From assembly GCA_964639255.1 (NCBI GenBank), contig CAZXDP010000011.1, positions 1 through 61,478 of the forward strand: 61,478 bases of DNA, read 5' to 3'. Source of the stretch: NZQO01 sp964639255. Lineage in GTDB: Bacteria; Bacteroidota; Bacteroidia; Flavobacteriales; Flavobacteriaceae. How positions within the stretch are numbered: position 1 is the stretch's first letter; each line of letters begins with the position of its first letter. The notes under the pieces were generated by a model. The model was not told the DNA's origin and made no database searches. It saw only the letters and a program-made list of their open reading frames with translations. The position numbers were made by a program, and so were the translations under genes. This document shows, piece by piece, positions 1 through 9,034 of the stretch.

Positions 1-2
1 TC

Positions 3-743
3 GATGCTTTGGCTGCCAAGAAACGGGGCATCAAGCTAATTGCCGCACCCGAGGGGAATCGAAATGCGGTGGGTGAACACTGCTTGGGCCTGTTGCTGTC
101 GCTTTTCAACAAGCTGAACAAAGCCGATGGCGAGGTAAAAAAAGGTATATGGAACCGGGAGGGTAACCGAGGTGTAGAGCTTGACGGAAAAATTGTGGGC
201 ATAATAGGCTACGGAAATATGGGCAAATCGTTTGCCAAAAAGCTGAAGGGGTTCGACTGCACCGTGTTCTGCTACGATATACAGGACAATGTGGGCAACA
301 AGCACGCAACCCAAGTATCATTAAAGACCCTTCAGGAAATGGCCGATGTGGTAAGCCTGCACACTCCCCTAACACCGCTCACGCAAAATATGGTCAACTC
401 CGAGTTTATCTCGGCCTTCACAAAACCCTTCTGGCTGCTAAATACCGCCAGGGGCAAAAGCGTTGTAACCAAAGATCTGGTCCACGCCCTGTCTGAAGGA
501 AAAATACTAGGCGCAGGACTCGATGTGCTCGAGTTTGAAAAAAGCTCTTTCGAGGCGCTGTTTGCTGAAGAAATGCCACCGGAATTAAGCACCCTACTTT
601 CAATGGAAAACGTTTTGCTATCGCCGCACGTGGCAGGCTGGACCGTGGAGAGCAAGGAAAAACTGGCCCAGGCAATCGTGGAAAAGATTGTAGATATCTT
701 CGGAAAGAAATTAGGAAAAAAGAACAAACCAATCAAAAAATAG
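3..743 (+). CDS. D-2-hydroxyacid dehydrogenase family protein (5' truncated by window edge)
   Basis: The reading frame is already open at base 3, so the N-terminus lies outside the window; about 247 codons are visible. The visible part holds the Rossmann nucleotide-binding motif GIIGYGNMG (G-x-G-x-x-G type), a substrate-domain Arg/Glu region and the late His-containing segment LSPHVAGWT. These are typical of NAD(P)-dependent 2-hydroxyacid dehydrogenases such as phosphoglycerate dehydrogenase and its relatives. The family oxidises or reduces D-2-hydroxyacids in the cytosol; the substrate cannot be told from sequence. The C-terminus ends in a Lys-rich tail. A VOC-family gene follows 5 bp downstream, suggesting co-transcription. 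A SerA-like role is possible, but there is no ACT domain. Confidence 0.88.
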   Translation, partial: DALAAKKRGIKLIAAPEGNRNAVGEHCLGLLLSLFNKLNKADGEVKKGIWNREGNRGVELDGKIVGIIGYGNMGKSFAKKLKGFDCTVFCYDIQDNVGNKHATQVSLKTLQEMADVVSLHTPLTPLTQNMVNSEFISAFTKPFWLLNTARGKSVVTKDLVHALSEGKILGAGLDVLEFEKSSFEALFAEEMPPELSTLLSMENVLLSPHVAGWTVESKEKLAQAIVEKIVDIFGKKLGKKNKPIKK

Positions 744-748
744 AATGT

Positions 749-1135
749 ATGGGAAAACGCGTTACAGGGCTTGGAGGTTTTTTCTTCAAGACTAAGGATC
801 CAGAAGCTGTAAAATCATGGTATAACAAACACTTAGGGCTGAATACCGATGCCTACGGTTGCACCTTTTGGTGGCGGGACGAGGACAATGAGAAATGCTC
901 TACGCAATGGAGTCCTTTTCCAGAAGACACTGAATATTTTAAACCAAGCGAGAAACAGTTTATGATGAATTTTCGCGTTGCCAACTTGGTCGAGCTTTTG
1001 GAGTTGCTGCGGAAGGAAGGTGTAACGGTTATAGGTGAAATAGAGGAGTACGAATATGGAAAATTTGGGTGGATACTTGACCCAGAAGGCAATAAGATTG
1101 AGCTATGGGAACCTGTGGACAGTGCCTTCGAATAA
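749..1135 (+). CDS. VOC (glyoxalase/bleomycin-resistance) family protein
   Basis: 128 aa, the usual length of a single-chain two-module vicinal-oxygen-chelate protein. It opens with GLGGFFFKTKDPEAVKSWY and ends with the classic DPEGNKIELWEP strand, whose Glu is usually a metal ligand in this fold. The family includes glyoxalase I-like isomerases, dioxygenases and antibiotic-binding proteins; no specific substrate can be assigned. It sits 5 bp behind the hydroxyacid dehydrogenase and is probably in the same transcript. Confidence 0.85.
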   Translation: MGKRVTGLGGFFFKTKDPEAVKSWYNKHLGLNTDAYGCTFWWRDEDNEKCSTQWSPFPEDTEYFKPSEKQFMMNFRVANLVELLELLRKEGVTVIGEIEEYEYGKFGWILDPEGNKIELWEPVDSAFE

Positions 1136-1202
1136 TATAAACCCGTATGCGCCAACTACATAAAATTTTTTATCTTTATCCTAATCACTAACAACCATCA
1201 CT

Positions 1203-1601
1203 ATGGAAGAAAACACCAACCAAGATTACGACAGCACCAAAAAACGTATGGACGATACGTCTGGCAATTTTGAGAAGGAAACAAAAAATACTGCCAATGA
1301 ATTTAAGGAAGGCTGGAACCAAGCCACACAAAGCACCGAAAATAAAAAATTACTGGCGGGCCTCTTAGGCATTTTTCTCGGGGCATTTGGCGTTCATAAG
1401 TTCATCCTAGGCTACAACAAGGAAGGAATTATCCTGTTGGTCCTTACCCTCATAGGCATTGTGACCTCCTGCCTACTTTTTGGGGGCTTCATCTATATGG
1501 CTACTGCAATTGTAGGACTTATCGAGGGTATAATTTACCTCACTAAAAGCGACGAGGAATTCTACCAAACCTATCAGGTAGGGAGAAAGCCTTGGTTTTA
1601 G
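1203..1601 (+). CDS. TM2 domain-containing membrane protein
   Basis: 132 aa. The first ~50 residues are hydrophilic and rich in Asn, Lys, Glu and Thr. They are followed by a TM2 domain: KKLLAGLLGIFLGAFGVHKF, with the typical G-x-F-G-x-H-x-F-x-L-G-y signature, then a second hydrophobic hairpin ending near residue 115. TM2 proteins are small two-helix inner-membrane proteins of mostly unknown role. The gene is monocistronic: a strong hairpin with a T-run follows at 1631-1664. The start ATG is supported by the lack of an upstream in-frame alternative. Confidence 0.85.
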   Translation: MEENTNQDYDSTKKRMDDTSGNFEKETKNTANEFKEGWNQATQSTENKKLLAGLLGIFLGAFGVHKFILGYNKEGIILLVLTLIGIVTSCLLFGGFIYMATAIVGLIEGIIYLTKSDEEFYQTYQVGRKPWF

Positions 1602-1630
1602 ATATTCCACCATCCATCCGTACAAAAAAT

Positions 1631-1664
1631 AAGGGGCCACGACAAATCTGGCCCTTTATTTTTT
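1631..1664 (+). terminator. Intrinsic terminator after TM2 gene
   Basis: A 9-bp stem (AGGGGCCA... paired with TGGCCCTT..., one G-T wobble) with a ~9-nt loop is followed by a T-rich run. It lies 30 bp after the TM2 stop codon. Confidence 0.8.
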
Positions 1665-1893
1665 ACTGAAATTCTATGGAGCGCACCTCTAAGAATAAGT
1701 TACGAATCCAAGCCAATAGCCTTTGTGGCCATCTATTTTTAGCTTTTGTAAACCAGTGCGTTAGCCCAATTCAAAAAGCAAAGAAAAATATTTTCAGGCT
1801 TTTGATTTTCGTGTCAAAATTTGTTCTATTTTCGCCCGCCGAAATGGAACTCGAACCCTTCCGTTTTAAAATAAATTTTAAACAAATTTGAAC

Positions 1894-2409
1894 ATGAAAA
1901 AAATAATTTTCGCCCTTGCTGCTACTGCAGTACTCGTTGTAGGTTGTGACAACAAAGACAAAGAATTAACCGCTCAATACGATGTATTGGTTGCCCAGCA
2001 GGACAGCCTTGCAACCGTAACTGCCCAGAACAAAGCCGCTCACCAAGAGATGGTTGCGATGCACCAAGCAATGAATGAGAAACTGAACGCTATGGAAACT
2101 AAAGATTCTAGCTTGATGGTAACTATGGCAGAGCACGAAGTAATCTTCAAAAACCACGAGGCTATTCTTGTTGGTCAAGAAGCAATGATCGCTGGAAACA
2201 ACGAACTAAAGGAAAAATTTGCTACCCTTACTGCTGAAGAGAAAGAAGCGCAAATTGCCCTTATCGTTGAAAACCAAGAGAAAATGATCGAGCAGAATCA
2301 AACCTTGAAGCAAGAGCATGAGCAACTTATGGCTAAGCACCAAGATTTGATGGCGAAGGTAGAAACTCCTGCCGTTACCAATGGCGATGAAAAAGTAATG
2401 CAGCAATAA
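1894..2409 (+). CDS. Coiled-coil lipoprotein
   Basis: 171 aa from the ATG at 1894; a TTG two codons upstream is less likely. The N-terminus MKKIIFALAATAVLVVGCDN is a lipoprotein signal peptide with its lipobox at VVGC, so the mature protein starts at Cys and is membrane anchored. The rest is almost wholly charged/Gln-rich heptad-like sequence (many Q, E, K, M), predicting one long coiled coil from about residue 25 to 160. No enzymatic motif is visible. The family is common in flavobacteria but functionally undefined. Codon bias looks strong, consistent with an abundant protein. Confidence 0.8.
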   Translation: MKKIIFALAATAVLVVGCDNKDKELTAQYDVLVAQQDSLATVTAQNKAAHQEMVAMHQAMNEKLNAMETKDSSLMVTMAEHEVIFKNHEAILVGQEAMIAGNNELKEKFATLTAEEKEAQIALIVENQEKMIEQNQTLKQEHEQLMAKHQDLMAKVETPAVTNGDEKVMQQ

Positions 2410-2425
2410 GCTAGCTAAAACTAGA

Positions 2426-2457
2426 AGAAACCCGGACAGTCGTCCGGGTTTTTTTAT
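2426..2457 (+). terminator. Intrinsic terminator after coiled-coil lipoprotein
   Basis: Perfect stem AACCCGGAC/GTCCGGGTT with a short loop and a run of seven T, starting about 18 bp after the stop codon. Confidence 0.9.
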
Positions 2458-2510
2458 GCAGTATACCCGTGTTGGCAGATTAGCCAGAATCCTGTATCTT
2501 ACAAACAAAA

Positions 2511-3227
2511 ATGGCCTTCAAAAAACCAGATTTCAGCAACCTTAATGCTCTTTTCATAAACTGTACGCTTAAGCAGTCGCCCCGAACAAGCCATACCAGA
2601 GGACTTATAGAAGTCTCAGCCAAAATCTTACAGGCCGAGGGTGTTTCTTACGAAATAATTCGTTTGGTAGATTACAATGTTGCTCCAGGCGTGTATTACG
2701 ACATGACGGAGCACGGTGCCAAGGAGGATGCCTGGCCACACCTTTGGAACAAGGTAGATAAGGCCGATATTCTCATCATAGGCACTCCCATTTGGTTGGG
2801 CGAGCGATCTTCAGAAGCTACCAAGCTTATAGAACGCCTCTACGCTATGAGCAGCAAGCAAAACGATAAGGGACAATATTGTTACTACGGAAAGGTGGGC
2901 GGCTGTATCGTTACAGGAAATGAAGATGGCATAAAACATTGTGCCTCGGGCATTCTATATGCACTACAGCACGTAGGCTATAGCATACCACCCCAAGCCG
3001 ATTGTGGTTGGATTGGCGAGGCCGGTCCAGGACCAAGCTACCTTGATGAAGATAGCAATGCAGAGAACAACGAGTTTACCAACCGCAACACTACCTTTAT
3101 GACCTACAACCTGCTGCACCTGGCCAAAATGCTAAAAGATCAAGGTGGGTACCCCGCATATGGTAATTCGCGAGAGGCGTGGGACGATGGTACACGATGG
3201 AATTTTGAGAATCCGGAGTACCGATAG
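2511..3227 (+). CDS. Flavodoxin-like / NADPH-dependent FMN reductase family protein
   Basis: 238 aa. A flavodoxin-fold core is visible: the first strand ALFINCTLKQSP with a phosphate-binding Ser/Arg/Thr loop (SPRTSHTRG), the motif DILIIGTPIWLGERSS (flavin-contacting loop after strand 3) and GGCIVTGNEDGIKH. This arrangement is that of NAD(P)H-dependent FMN reductases (YwqN/IsiB-like), cytosolic flavoenzymes that reduce quinones or chromate-like acceptors. The C-terminal ~60 residues (YPAYGNSREAWDDGTRW) are a family-specific extension. The gene appears monocistronic. Confidence 0.82.
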   Translation: MAFKKPDFSNLNALFINCTLKQSPRTSHTRGLIEVSAKILQAEGVSYEIIRLVDYNVAPGVYYDMTEHGAKEDAWPHLWNKVDKADILIIGTPIWLGERSSEATKLIERLYAMSSKQNDKGQYCYYGKVGGCIVTGNEDGIKHCASGILYALQHVGYSIPPQADCGWIGEAGPGPSYLDEDSNAENNEFTNRNTTFMTYNLLHLAKMLKDQGGYPAYGNSREAWDDGTRWNFENPEYR

Positions 3228-3332
3228 CCCTCTCTTAGCGAACGTGCTATTTTTCAAATTATTAGTGGGTTGAACCTATTCTTGAATGCGGTTAAAAAAT
3301 TTATTCTATATTTATAGCAAACTACTACCAAA

Positions 3333-4262
3333 TTGAAAAATATACTCGCTGCCCTGCTGCTTTTGCCAGCGGTGGCCCTATCGCAAGAATATGTAGATGT
3401 CTTTAAGATTGGCTACGGGCAAACTTTCCAGAACGAGATTGAGGGAACAGACATTACCACAAACGTCATTACCTTTGAGAGTGATCTTACCCTTCCGCTT
3501 CGTATAAGCAATAATCAAGCGGTTATCCTGGGCGGACTCTTCTCCAAGAATAACCTACAGCTATTTCCCGGTACCGCCTCTACCGATTTGCAGAGCGTTA
3601 CCTTGAAATTGGGCTATTCGGGCCATATTTCTGAGCGTTGGAGCAGCACACTACTTTTCCTACCAAAAATCGCATCCGATTTTACCGCCATTCAAGGAGA
3701 TGATATCTATTTTGGTGGTCTGGCAATATTCAAATACCACAAAAATCGAAATTTGAAGTATCGGTTCGGTCTCTACGCTTCAACCGAAGCTTTCGGCGTG
3801 TTCAGTACGCCCATTATAGGGTTGTACTATCGTAGTCCGAACAAACAGTTTGAGATGGATTTATCGCTACCCATTTCAGCAGATATCAACTACACGTTCG
3901 ACTGGTTGACCTTAGGTGTAGATTATTTTGGTATTGGCAGAAGTTTTAGGTTGTATAATGAAGAAGAAGTGTCCACGACTTATCTAGACCTTGCCTCGTT
4001 GGAGTTTTCCAATTATCTACAAGTGAATCTTTTTGAGAAAAGCGTCCTCTTAAGAGCTAAACTTGGCTATGCCAGTAGCGAATTTGAAGTGTACAACAAC
4101 GATGAAACCATCGATTTAGGTCTTTCGGCATTTGCATTTGGAGATGACCGCACGAGACTGAACCCCGATATCTCTGGCGGATTTTTCTTTCGTTTTGAAG
4201 CGCTCTACCGTTTTGACCTTTCGGAAACCGACGATGATATAGATGTCCCGATAATAGAATAA
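3333..4262 (+). CDS. Outer-membrane beta-barrel-like protein, DUF6268 type
   Basis: 309 aa from a TTG start; the next residues KNILAALLLLPAVALSQ form a signal peptide, which supports this start. After cleavage at ...ALSQ the protein is made of alternating polar and aromatic strands (ERWSSTLLFLPKIASDF, LKYRFGLYAS, LLRAKLGYAS) and ends near a FFFRFEALYRFDL strand, as expected of an outer-membrane barrel. This resembles the flavobacterial DUF6268 family; function unknown. The acidic tail ETDDDIDVPIIE follows the last strand. Confidence 0.7.
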   Translation: MKNILAALLLLPAVALSQEYVDVFKIGYGQTFQNEIEGTDITTNVITFESDLTLPLRISNNQAVILGGLFSKNNLQLFPGTASTDLQSVTLKLGYSGHISERWSSTLLFLPKIASDFTAIQGDDIYFGGLAIFKYHKNRNLKYRFGLYASTEAFGVFSTPIIGLYYRSPNKQFEMDLSLPISADINYTFDWLTLGVDYFGIGRSFRLYNEEEVSTTYLDLASLEFSNYLQVNLFEKSVLLRAKLGYASSEFEVYNNDETIDLGLSAFAFGDDRTRLNPDISGGFFFRFEALYRFDLSETDDDIDVPIIE

Positions 4263-4321
4263 CCCATGCGACCCTACAAAGCTAAGGTTTTTAGTATATT
4301 TGAAAAAAACTCCCCAGTTTT

Positions 4322-4879
4322 ATGATACGTAGCTATAAAGGCGAAGTTTGGAAAAAACTTCACAGAACCACATGGCGCGAGAACGAGCTATATGAGATTT
4401 CCAACATTGGCAGAGTTGCGCGCTACAAGTACAAACCGGAAGGAGAGCTCATGGAGCCTTACCGTCTGGGCGGATACGAAGTTTTTTCGACCATAAAGAA
4501 AACCGGAAAAACAGATTTGGTGTATGTGCACCGTGCCGTTGCCGAGCTTTTTCTTCCGAAAGATGAAGAGCGAAAGTTCGTTATCCACCTCGACTACAAC
4601 AAGGCCAACAACAAATTGGATAATTTGAAATTGGTAAACCGTAAGGAACTTTCCGAACATAATAAGAACAACCCAAAGGTGATCAAGGCCAAGAAAGAGA
4701 TGCTCAAAAACCCAAGGTACTCCAAGCTCACTGCGGGAAGGGTTCGACTTATCAAGAAAAAGATTTTCGACCCCAACCGCAAGACTAGGATGCGTATTAT
4801 CGCGAAGCAATTTGGCATTTCCGAAATGCAGCTCTACCGAATAAAAAGCGGTGAAAACTGGGGCCACATCGATTATTGA
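4322..4879 (+). CDS. NUMOD4 / HNH-type endonuclease-like protein with C-terminal HTH
   Basis: 185 aa. Residues 5-60 match a NUMOD4 module (EVWKKLHRTTWRENELYEISNIGRVARYK in essence). They are followed by an HNH-like part with VHRAVAELF and H-x-D-x-N-K-x-N-N (VIHLDYNKANNKLDNLKLV). The last 60 residues (TAGRVRLIKKK..., MRIIAKQFGISEMQLYRIKSG) form a resolvase-like helix-turn-helix. NUMOD4/HNH proteins are homing-endonuclease relatives, but free-standing chromosomal copies like this are widespread in flavobacteria and may be domesticated. It is followed after 8 bp by a Zn-ribbon gene, so the two are probably co-expressed. Confidence 0.8.
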   Translation: MIRSYKGEVWKKLHRTTWRENELYEISNIGRVARYKYKPEGELMEPYRLGGYEVFSTIKKTGKTDLVYVHRAVAELFLPKDEERKFVIHLDYNKANNKLDNLKLVNRKELSEHNKNNPKVIKAKKEMLKNPRYSKLTAGRVRLIKKKIFDPNRKTRMRIIAKQFGISEMQLYRIKSGENWGHIDY

Positions 4880-4887
4880 TTTAAACT

Positions 4888-5244
4888 ATGGATAAGCGCT
4901 GTCCAGAATGCGGAGATAAGATTATAGGTCGTTCCGACAAGAAGTATTGCAGCGATGCGTGCCGTAACGCACATAACAATGCGCTTAACAAGGACAGCAA
5001 GAATTTGGTTAGGAACATCAACAACAGGCTTCGCAAAAACCACCGCATACTAGAGGCGCTCAACCAACGGGACAAAACCAAGGTAAAGAAAACCACACTT
5101 GAAAAGCACGGCTTTAATTTCCTGTTCTTTACCCAGCAATATGTTACCAAAACCGGTACCGTTTATTACTACGTGTACGATCAGGGTTACTTGCCCCTCG
5201 AGGGCGATTGGTACCTACTGGTGAAGGTCGATGTGAACCTGTAA
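4888..5244 (+). CDS. Small Zn-ribbon protein (DUF2116-like)
   Basis: 118 aa. The N-terminus has a four-Cys zinc ribbon, CPECG...YCSDACR, with an adjacent basic helix (RNAHNNALNKD, RNINNRLRKNHRIL). The C-terminal half ends in a strand-rich segment (TKTGTVYYYVYDQGYL) without a known motif. Zn-ribbons of this type usually bind nucleic acid. Directly downstream of the NUMOD4/HNH gene (8 bp gap), so a shared role in nucleic-acid binding is an inference. Confidence 0.72.
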   Translation: MDKRCPECGDKIIGRSDKKYCSDACRNAHNNALNKDSKNLVRNINNRLRKNHRILEALNQRDKTKVKKTTLEKHGFNFLFFTQQYVTKTGTVYYYVYDQGYLPLEGDWYLLVKVDVNL

Positions 5245-5256
5245 AGCGTTACTAAA

Positions 5257-5721
5257 TTATTTCCACGAATTCCCCTTGAGCTGTAATGCTGCCTTCAGCA
5301 CATCTTTTTGGCTAATCAAACCCACTAATTTCCCATTTTCTACAATGGGAAAACGGCGGCGTCGGGCCGTCAAGAACTTATCTGCCGCATCAAAAACATT
5401 CATCTCTCCATCAATCGTTTCAACCTCCTTTACCATATGATCTTCCACCTTTACATCTTCCATGGGTTGGTTATAATAGCGGCTATTGCTAATTTGCTTC
5501 ATACAGTCGCCCTCGCTAATGATGCCTACAAGCTCGTTTTTTTCGTTCACTACGGGACCACCAGAAATTTTCTTCTTTATAAGGGTGTTCATAACCTCTA
5601 GGACGGTTTGCTCTGGGCGGAAGGTGGTAAGGTCGCGGCTCATGTAATCTGAAACCTTGATATTCTCTGTTGAACCCTTTTTCGGCTTTGCCCGCTTTCC
5701 TATGTAACTTTTAATACCCAT
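5257..5721 (-). CDS. CBS domain pair protein
   Basis: 154 aa. After a basic ~20-residue leader (GIKSYIGKRAKPKKG) there are two CBS repeats: residues 24-85 (MSRDLTTFRPEQTVLEV..., GIISEGDCM) and 90-148 (MVKEVETIDGEMNVFDA..., LVGLISQKDVLKA). CBS pairs bind adenosyl nucleotides and act as energy or redox sensors. No catalytic or channel domain is attached, so it is a stand-alone sensor. A near-consensus -7 box lies just upstream (TATCTTTA on the minus strand, 5743-5750). Confidence 0.9.
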   Translation of the reverse strand: MGIKSYIGKRAKPKKGSTENIKVSDYMSRDLTTFRPEQTVLEVMNTLIKKKISGGPVVNEKNELVGIISEGDCMKQISNSRYYNQPMEDVKVEDHMVKEVETIDGEMNVFDAADKFLTARRRRFPIVENGKLVGLISQKDVLKAALQLKGNSWK

Positions 5722-5828
5722 GACAATTGATTTTTAGTCTCTTAAAGATACGAAAAATCTCGATGCCCCTATCTGGCCGAAACGGTTCCCCTAATTATCG
5801 TACATTTAAAACTTTAAAATCATTCTGT

Positions 5829-8183
5829 ATGAAGTCCCTCCGCTCCCTTCTCTCCCTGCTTTTATTGGGCCTGTTTATTTTTCTTAGCTTTTACACCTTG
5901 ATGCCGCGACGAGGCACCCCGGCAACTGCTCCCCTCACCGAGTTTTCTACAGACCGCGCCCTGTCTATACTTCGTAAAATAAGCAAAGCGCCGCACTACC
6001 ACGGCAGTGAGGCACACGATACGGTAAGGGCCCTTTTAATGGCCGAGCTTACTAAATTAGGACTCGACCCCCAAGAGCAGGAAGGGTTTGTTTACAATGT
6101 AGGGACGCGAGGACTGGACAAACCCGTAAATATTATGGCGCGTATACAGGGAACTGGAAGCGGAGATGCCTTGTTGCTGCTGTCGCATTACGACAGTGCC
6201 CTGGTACCAAGTCTGGGGGCGAGCGATGCGGGCAGTGGTATCGTAACCATTCTTGAGAGCCTCCGTGCGTATTTGGCCTCGGGAAAAACCCCAAAAAACG
6301 ACATCATTGTGCTGTTTACCGATGCAGAGGAAATTGGACTCGACGGTGCGAAGCTTTTCGTAAATGAGCACCCGTGGTCCAGCGATGTGAAGCTAGTGCT
6401 CAATTTCGAGGCTCGCGGCAGCGGTGGGCCAAGCAATATGATCGTGGAAACAAACGGTGGCAACGAAAACCTTATCGCGGCCTTTGCAGAGGCGAATGTG
6501 CCCTATCCCGTGGCCTCCTCCCTTATGTATAGCGTATACAAACTGTTGCCAAACGATACCGATTCGACCATTTTTAGAGAAGACGGCGATATTGATAGCT
6601 TTTTCTTTGCCTTTATCGATGATCACTTCGATTACCATACCGCCAACGATACGGTTGAAAATCTTGATACTGAGACCCTTCAGCACCAAGGCGATTACCT
6701 ATTACCTCTCCTTACCCATTTTAGTGATGCTAATTTGGGCGCGCTCAAAAGCGGTCTGGATAGCGTATATGTAAATCTGCCCCTGATGGGCGTTATCCAC
6801 TATCCTTTTACTTGGATTTTTCCTGTCCTACTCGTAGCCTTTGGTCTGTTTTTTATTCTATTGTTCTACGGAATTAAAAAAGGCCGTTTGAATGGGGCCT
6901 CCGTAGGCCGTGGATTTCTGGCATTGTTACTTCCAGCCATTGCTTGCACTGCGCTCGGGATATTTGGCTGGCAATGGATTGAGAATTTGTATCCCGCCTA
7001 TGCCGAAATACAGCACGGTTTTAAATACAATGGTCACGATTATGTCGCATTTTTCGTACTGCTATCTCTGGCAATTACTTTATTTAGTTACCATTGGTTA
7101 GGTAAAAATCAATCGGTTGCTGGACTGTTCGTTGCGCCCATCGTTATTTGGTTGCTTATTAATGTGGCCGTTTTGCTGTATTTAAAGGGAGCTGCGTATT
7201 TTATCATCCCAGTATTTTTTGCCTTGCTCTCGTGGTGGGTGCTTCTCCGTTATAAAAAGGCGGCTCCCATAGCCATGGCGATGTTGGCTGCACCTGCCAT
7301 TTTTATTTTCGCACCCCTCATTCAATTTTTTCCAGTAGGGCTTGGTTCAGACCACGTCTTCATAAGTTGTTTGTTCACGGTATTGCTCTTCGGCCTATTG
7401 GTTCCGGTTTTTGGATATTTTAAAAGAAAAGCCGTACTTGCTATTGCGGCTGCTTTGGCTTCCGTAGGATTTTTAATCGCCGCGCACCTCGAGAGTGATT
7501 TTTCCGAAGCAAGACAAAAGCCCAATAGCTTAGTGTACCATCTCGATCTTACCAAGCAAGAGGCTCATTGGCTCACCTACGACGGCATATTAGATGATTG
7601 GACAAAAGGCTATTTCGGTGACGATCCCCTGCCTGCTGCCGAGCTTATGGAAAACGCCTCAGGGAGCAAATACGGCATAGGCTATACGTATGCGGCCCAG
7701 GCACCGCTAAAGGATATTGCTTCCTTTGACGTGAAATTACTACAGGATACAACCTACGAGCAATCACGGCACGTGCGGCTTCGTATTGTTCCCCGTCGAA
7801 AGGTTAACCAATTAAACCTATATGCCGATACTGCCGTTACGTTTCAATCGTTGCAATTTAACGGTCAAGATGTTCCCAGGGATAGCAGTGGGTATGTATC
7901 GAAAAACCGTAATTCCAAAACCCTATTGCGGTATTGGATGGACAACCGCGATTCGTTGGAAATACAATATTCCGTTCCCGAGACGGAAGTTGTTTCCTTT
8001 ACCGCTATGGAATTTAGCTTCGACTTGCTCGAACATCCGCATTTCAGCATTCACCGCCGGCCAAAGGCGACTATGCCCAAACCTTTCGTTATTACCGATG
8101 CCATCGTGACCAAGAAGACCTTTGCAGTAGATTCACTAGAACAAAGTAAGCAACCTACCAAAATAGATAGCATTGAAAAGTAA
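5829..8183 (+). CDS. M28-family zinc metallopeptidase with C-terminal membrane domain
   Basis: 784 aa from the ATG at 5829, chosen because it opens a signal-anchor (KSLRSLLSLLLLGLFIFLSF); the frame is open for 34 codons upstream but that part is not membrane-like. Zinc ligands of family M28 are visible: SHYD, SDAGSG, TDAEEIGLDGA (general-base Glu/ligand Glu), FEARGSGG and the final His in DYHTANDT. Residues ~330-590 hold eight or so hydrophobic segments, and a soluble beta-rich domain follows. This layout resembles ER-type (Fxna/ERMP1) and flavobacterial M28 peptidases that cut peptides on the periplasmic side. The next gene overlaps by 11 bp. Confidence 0.9.
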   Translation: MKSLRSLLSLLLLGLFIFLSFYTLMPRRGTPATAPLTEFSTDRALSILRKISKAPHYHGSEAHDTVRALLMAELTKLGLDPQEQEGFVYNVGTRGLDKPVNIMARIQGTGSGDALLLLSHYDSALVPSLGASDAGSGIVTILESLRAYLASGKTPKNDIIVLFTDAEEIGLDGAKLFVNEHPWSSDVKLVLNFEARGSGGPSNMIVETNGGNENLIAAFAEANVPYPVASSLMYSVYKLLPNDTDSTIFREDGDIDSFFFAFIDDHFDYHTANDTVENLDTETLQHQGDYLLPLLTHFSDANLGALKSGLDSVYVNLPLMGVIHYPFTWIFPVLLVAFGLFFILLFYGIKKGRLNGASVGRGFLALLLPAIACTALGIFGWQWIENLYPAYAEIQHGFKYNGHDYVAFFVLLSLAITLFSYHWLGKNQSVAGLFVAPIVIWLLINVAVLLYLKGAAYFIIPVFFALLSWWVLLRYKKAAPIAMAMLAAPAIFIFAPLIQFFPVGLGSDHVFISCLFTVLLFGLLVPVFGYFKRKAVLAIAAALASVGFLIAAHLESDFSEARQKPNSLVYHLDLTKQEAHWLTYDGILDDWTKGYFGDDPLPAAELMENASGSKYGIGYTYAAQAPLKDIASFDVKLLQDTTYEQSRHVRLRIVPRRKVNQLNLYADTAVTFQSLQFNGQDVPRDSSGYVSKNRNSKTLLRYWMDNRDSLEIQYSVPETEVVSFTAMEFSFDLLEHPHFSIHRRPKATMPKPFVITDAIVTKKTFAVDSLEQSKQPTKIDSIEK

Positions 8184-8982
8184 GAACATTTCTATTACCG
8201 GTTTGGGATGGCTAGGACTACCCTTAGCGCAGCACTTGCGAAATCTTAGCTTTACCGTAAAAGGAAGTGTCACGAACCATGAAAAGGCCGGCAAGTTTAG
8301 GGAGCAAGGCTTAGAGACCTTCGTGATGGAACTTACCGAAAGTGGCATACGGGGTACTACGGAAGCCGTATTGCAGAACACGGACGTATTAATCGTAATG
8401 ATTCCCCCGGGGCTGCGGCGTGACACAGGGGCAGATTATGTATTGAAAATGACGTATTACCTCAAGGAAATAGAGCGCCATAACATACGTAAGGTACTCC
8501 TCGTTAGCAGTACTTCCGTCTACGGCGACTCCCAAGGTTGTGTGAGCGAGGGCGATATGCCCGTTCCCGATACGGAGGCGGGAAGGCAGTTATTGCAGGT
8601 AGAGCAGTTGTTCTTTACCTCGGAAGCTTTCAAGGCCACTCTGGTTCGCTTTGGGGGGCTTTTAGGCGGTACGCGTCAGCCCGCCAACAATTTAGCGGGA
8701 AGAAAGAATCTTCGGAACGGGGATGCGCCGGTCAATCTTATACATCGCGGAGATTGTATCAACATCCTTTCAGAAATTATCTTACAGGACGCTTTCGGCC
8801 ACATTTTCAATGCGGTGCATCCTAGCCATCCCTCTAAAAGGGAGTATTACACCACAAAGGCACTAGCATTAAATTTGGAGCCTCCGCATTATCTGGAAAC
8901 TACAAAACCAGAATCGTTTAAGGAGGTTCGTTCCTCAAATCTACAAGAAATGTTGGGCTATACTTTCCAATATGATATATAA
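8173..8982 (+). CDS. NAD(P)-binding SDR family protein (YeeZ-like epimerase fold)
   Basis: 269 aa from a TTG that overlaps the end of the M28 peptidase gene; this start gives a dinucleotide-binding loop right at the N-terminus (ITGLGWLGLPLAQHL). Other marks are VLIVMIPPGLRRD and the SDR-like VSSTSVYGD, but the active-site Y-x-x-x-K is not clear, as in atypical extended SDRs (YeeZ). Reaction unknown; cytosolic. Translational coupling to the upstream peptidase is likely. A strong terminator closes the unit. Confidence 0.8.
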   Translation: MKSKNISITGLGWLGLPLAQHLRNLSFTVKGSVTNHEKAGKFREQGLETFVMELTESGIRGTTEAVLQNTDVLIVMIPPGLRRDTGADYVLKMTYYLKEIERHNIRKVLLVSSTSVYGDSQGCVSEGDMPVPDTEAGRQLLQVEQLFFTSEAFKATLVRFGGLLGGTRQPANNLAGRKNLRNGDAPVNLIHRGDCINILSEIILQDAFGHIFNAVHPSHPSKREYYTTKALALNLEPPHYLETTKPESFKEVRSSNLQEMLGYTFQYDI

Positions 8983-8985
8983 AAA

Positions 8986-9016
8986 AATCCCCCCGACTTT
9001 AGCGGGGGGATTGTTT
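8986..9016 (+). terminator. Intrinsic terminator after SDR gene
   Basis: 10-bp perfect stem AATCCCCCCG/CGGGGGGATT with a 7-nt loop and T-rich 3' side. It lies between convergent genes and may serve both directions, since the opposite side has an A/T run (8980-8987). Confidence 0.88.
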
Positions 9017-9034
9017 CTGTAGTCAAACAGTCAT

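Noticed and set aside
1676..1891. 71-codon open frame between terminator and lipoprotein gene
   Set aside because: No start context, no homology-like feature, and it overlaps the promoter region of the lipoprotein gene; codon use is non-coding.
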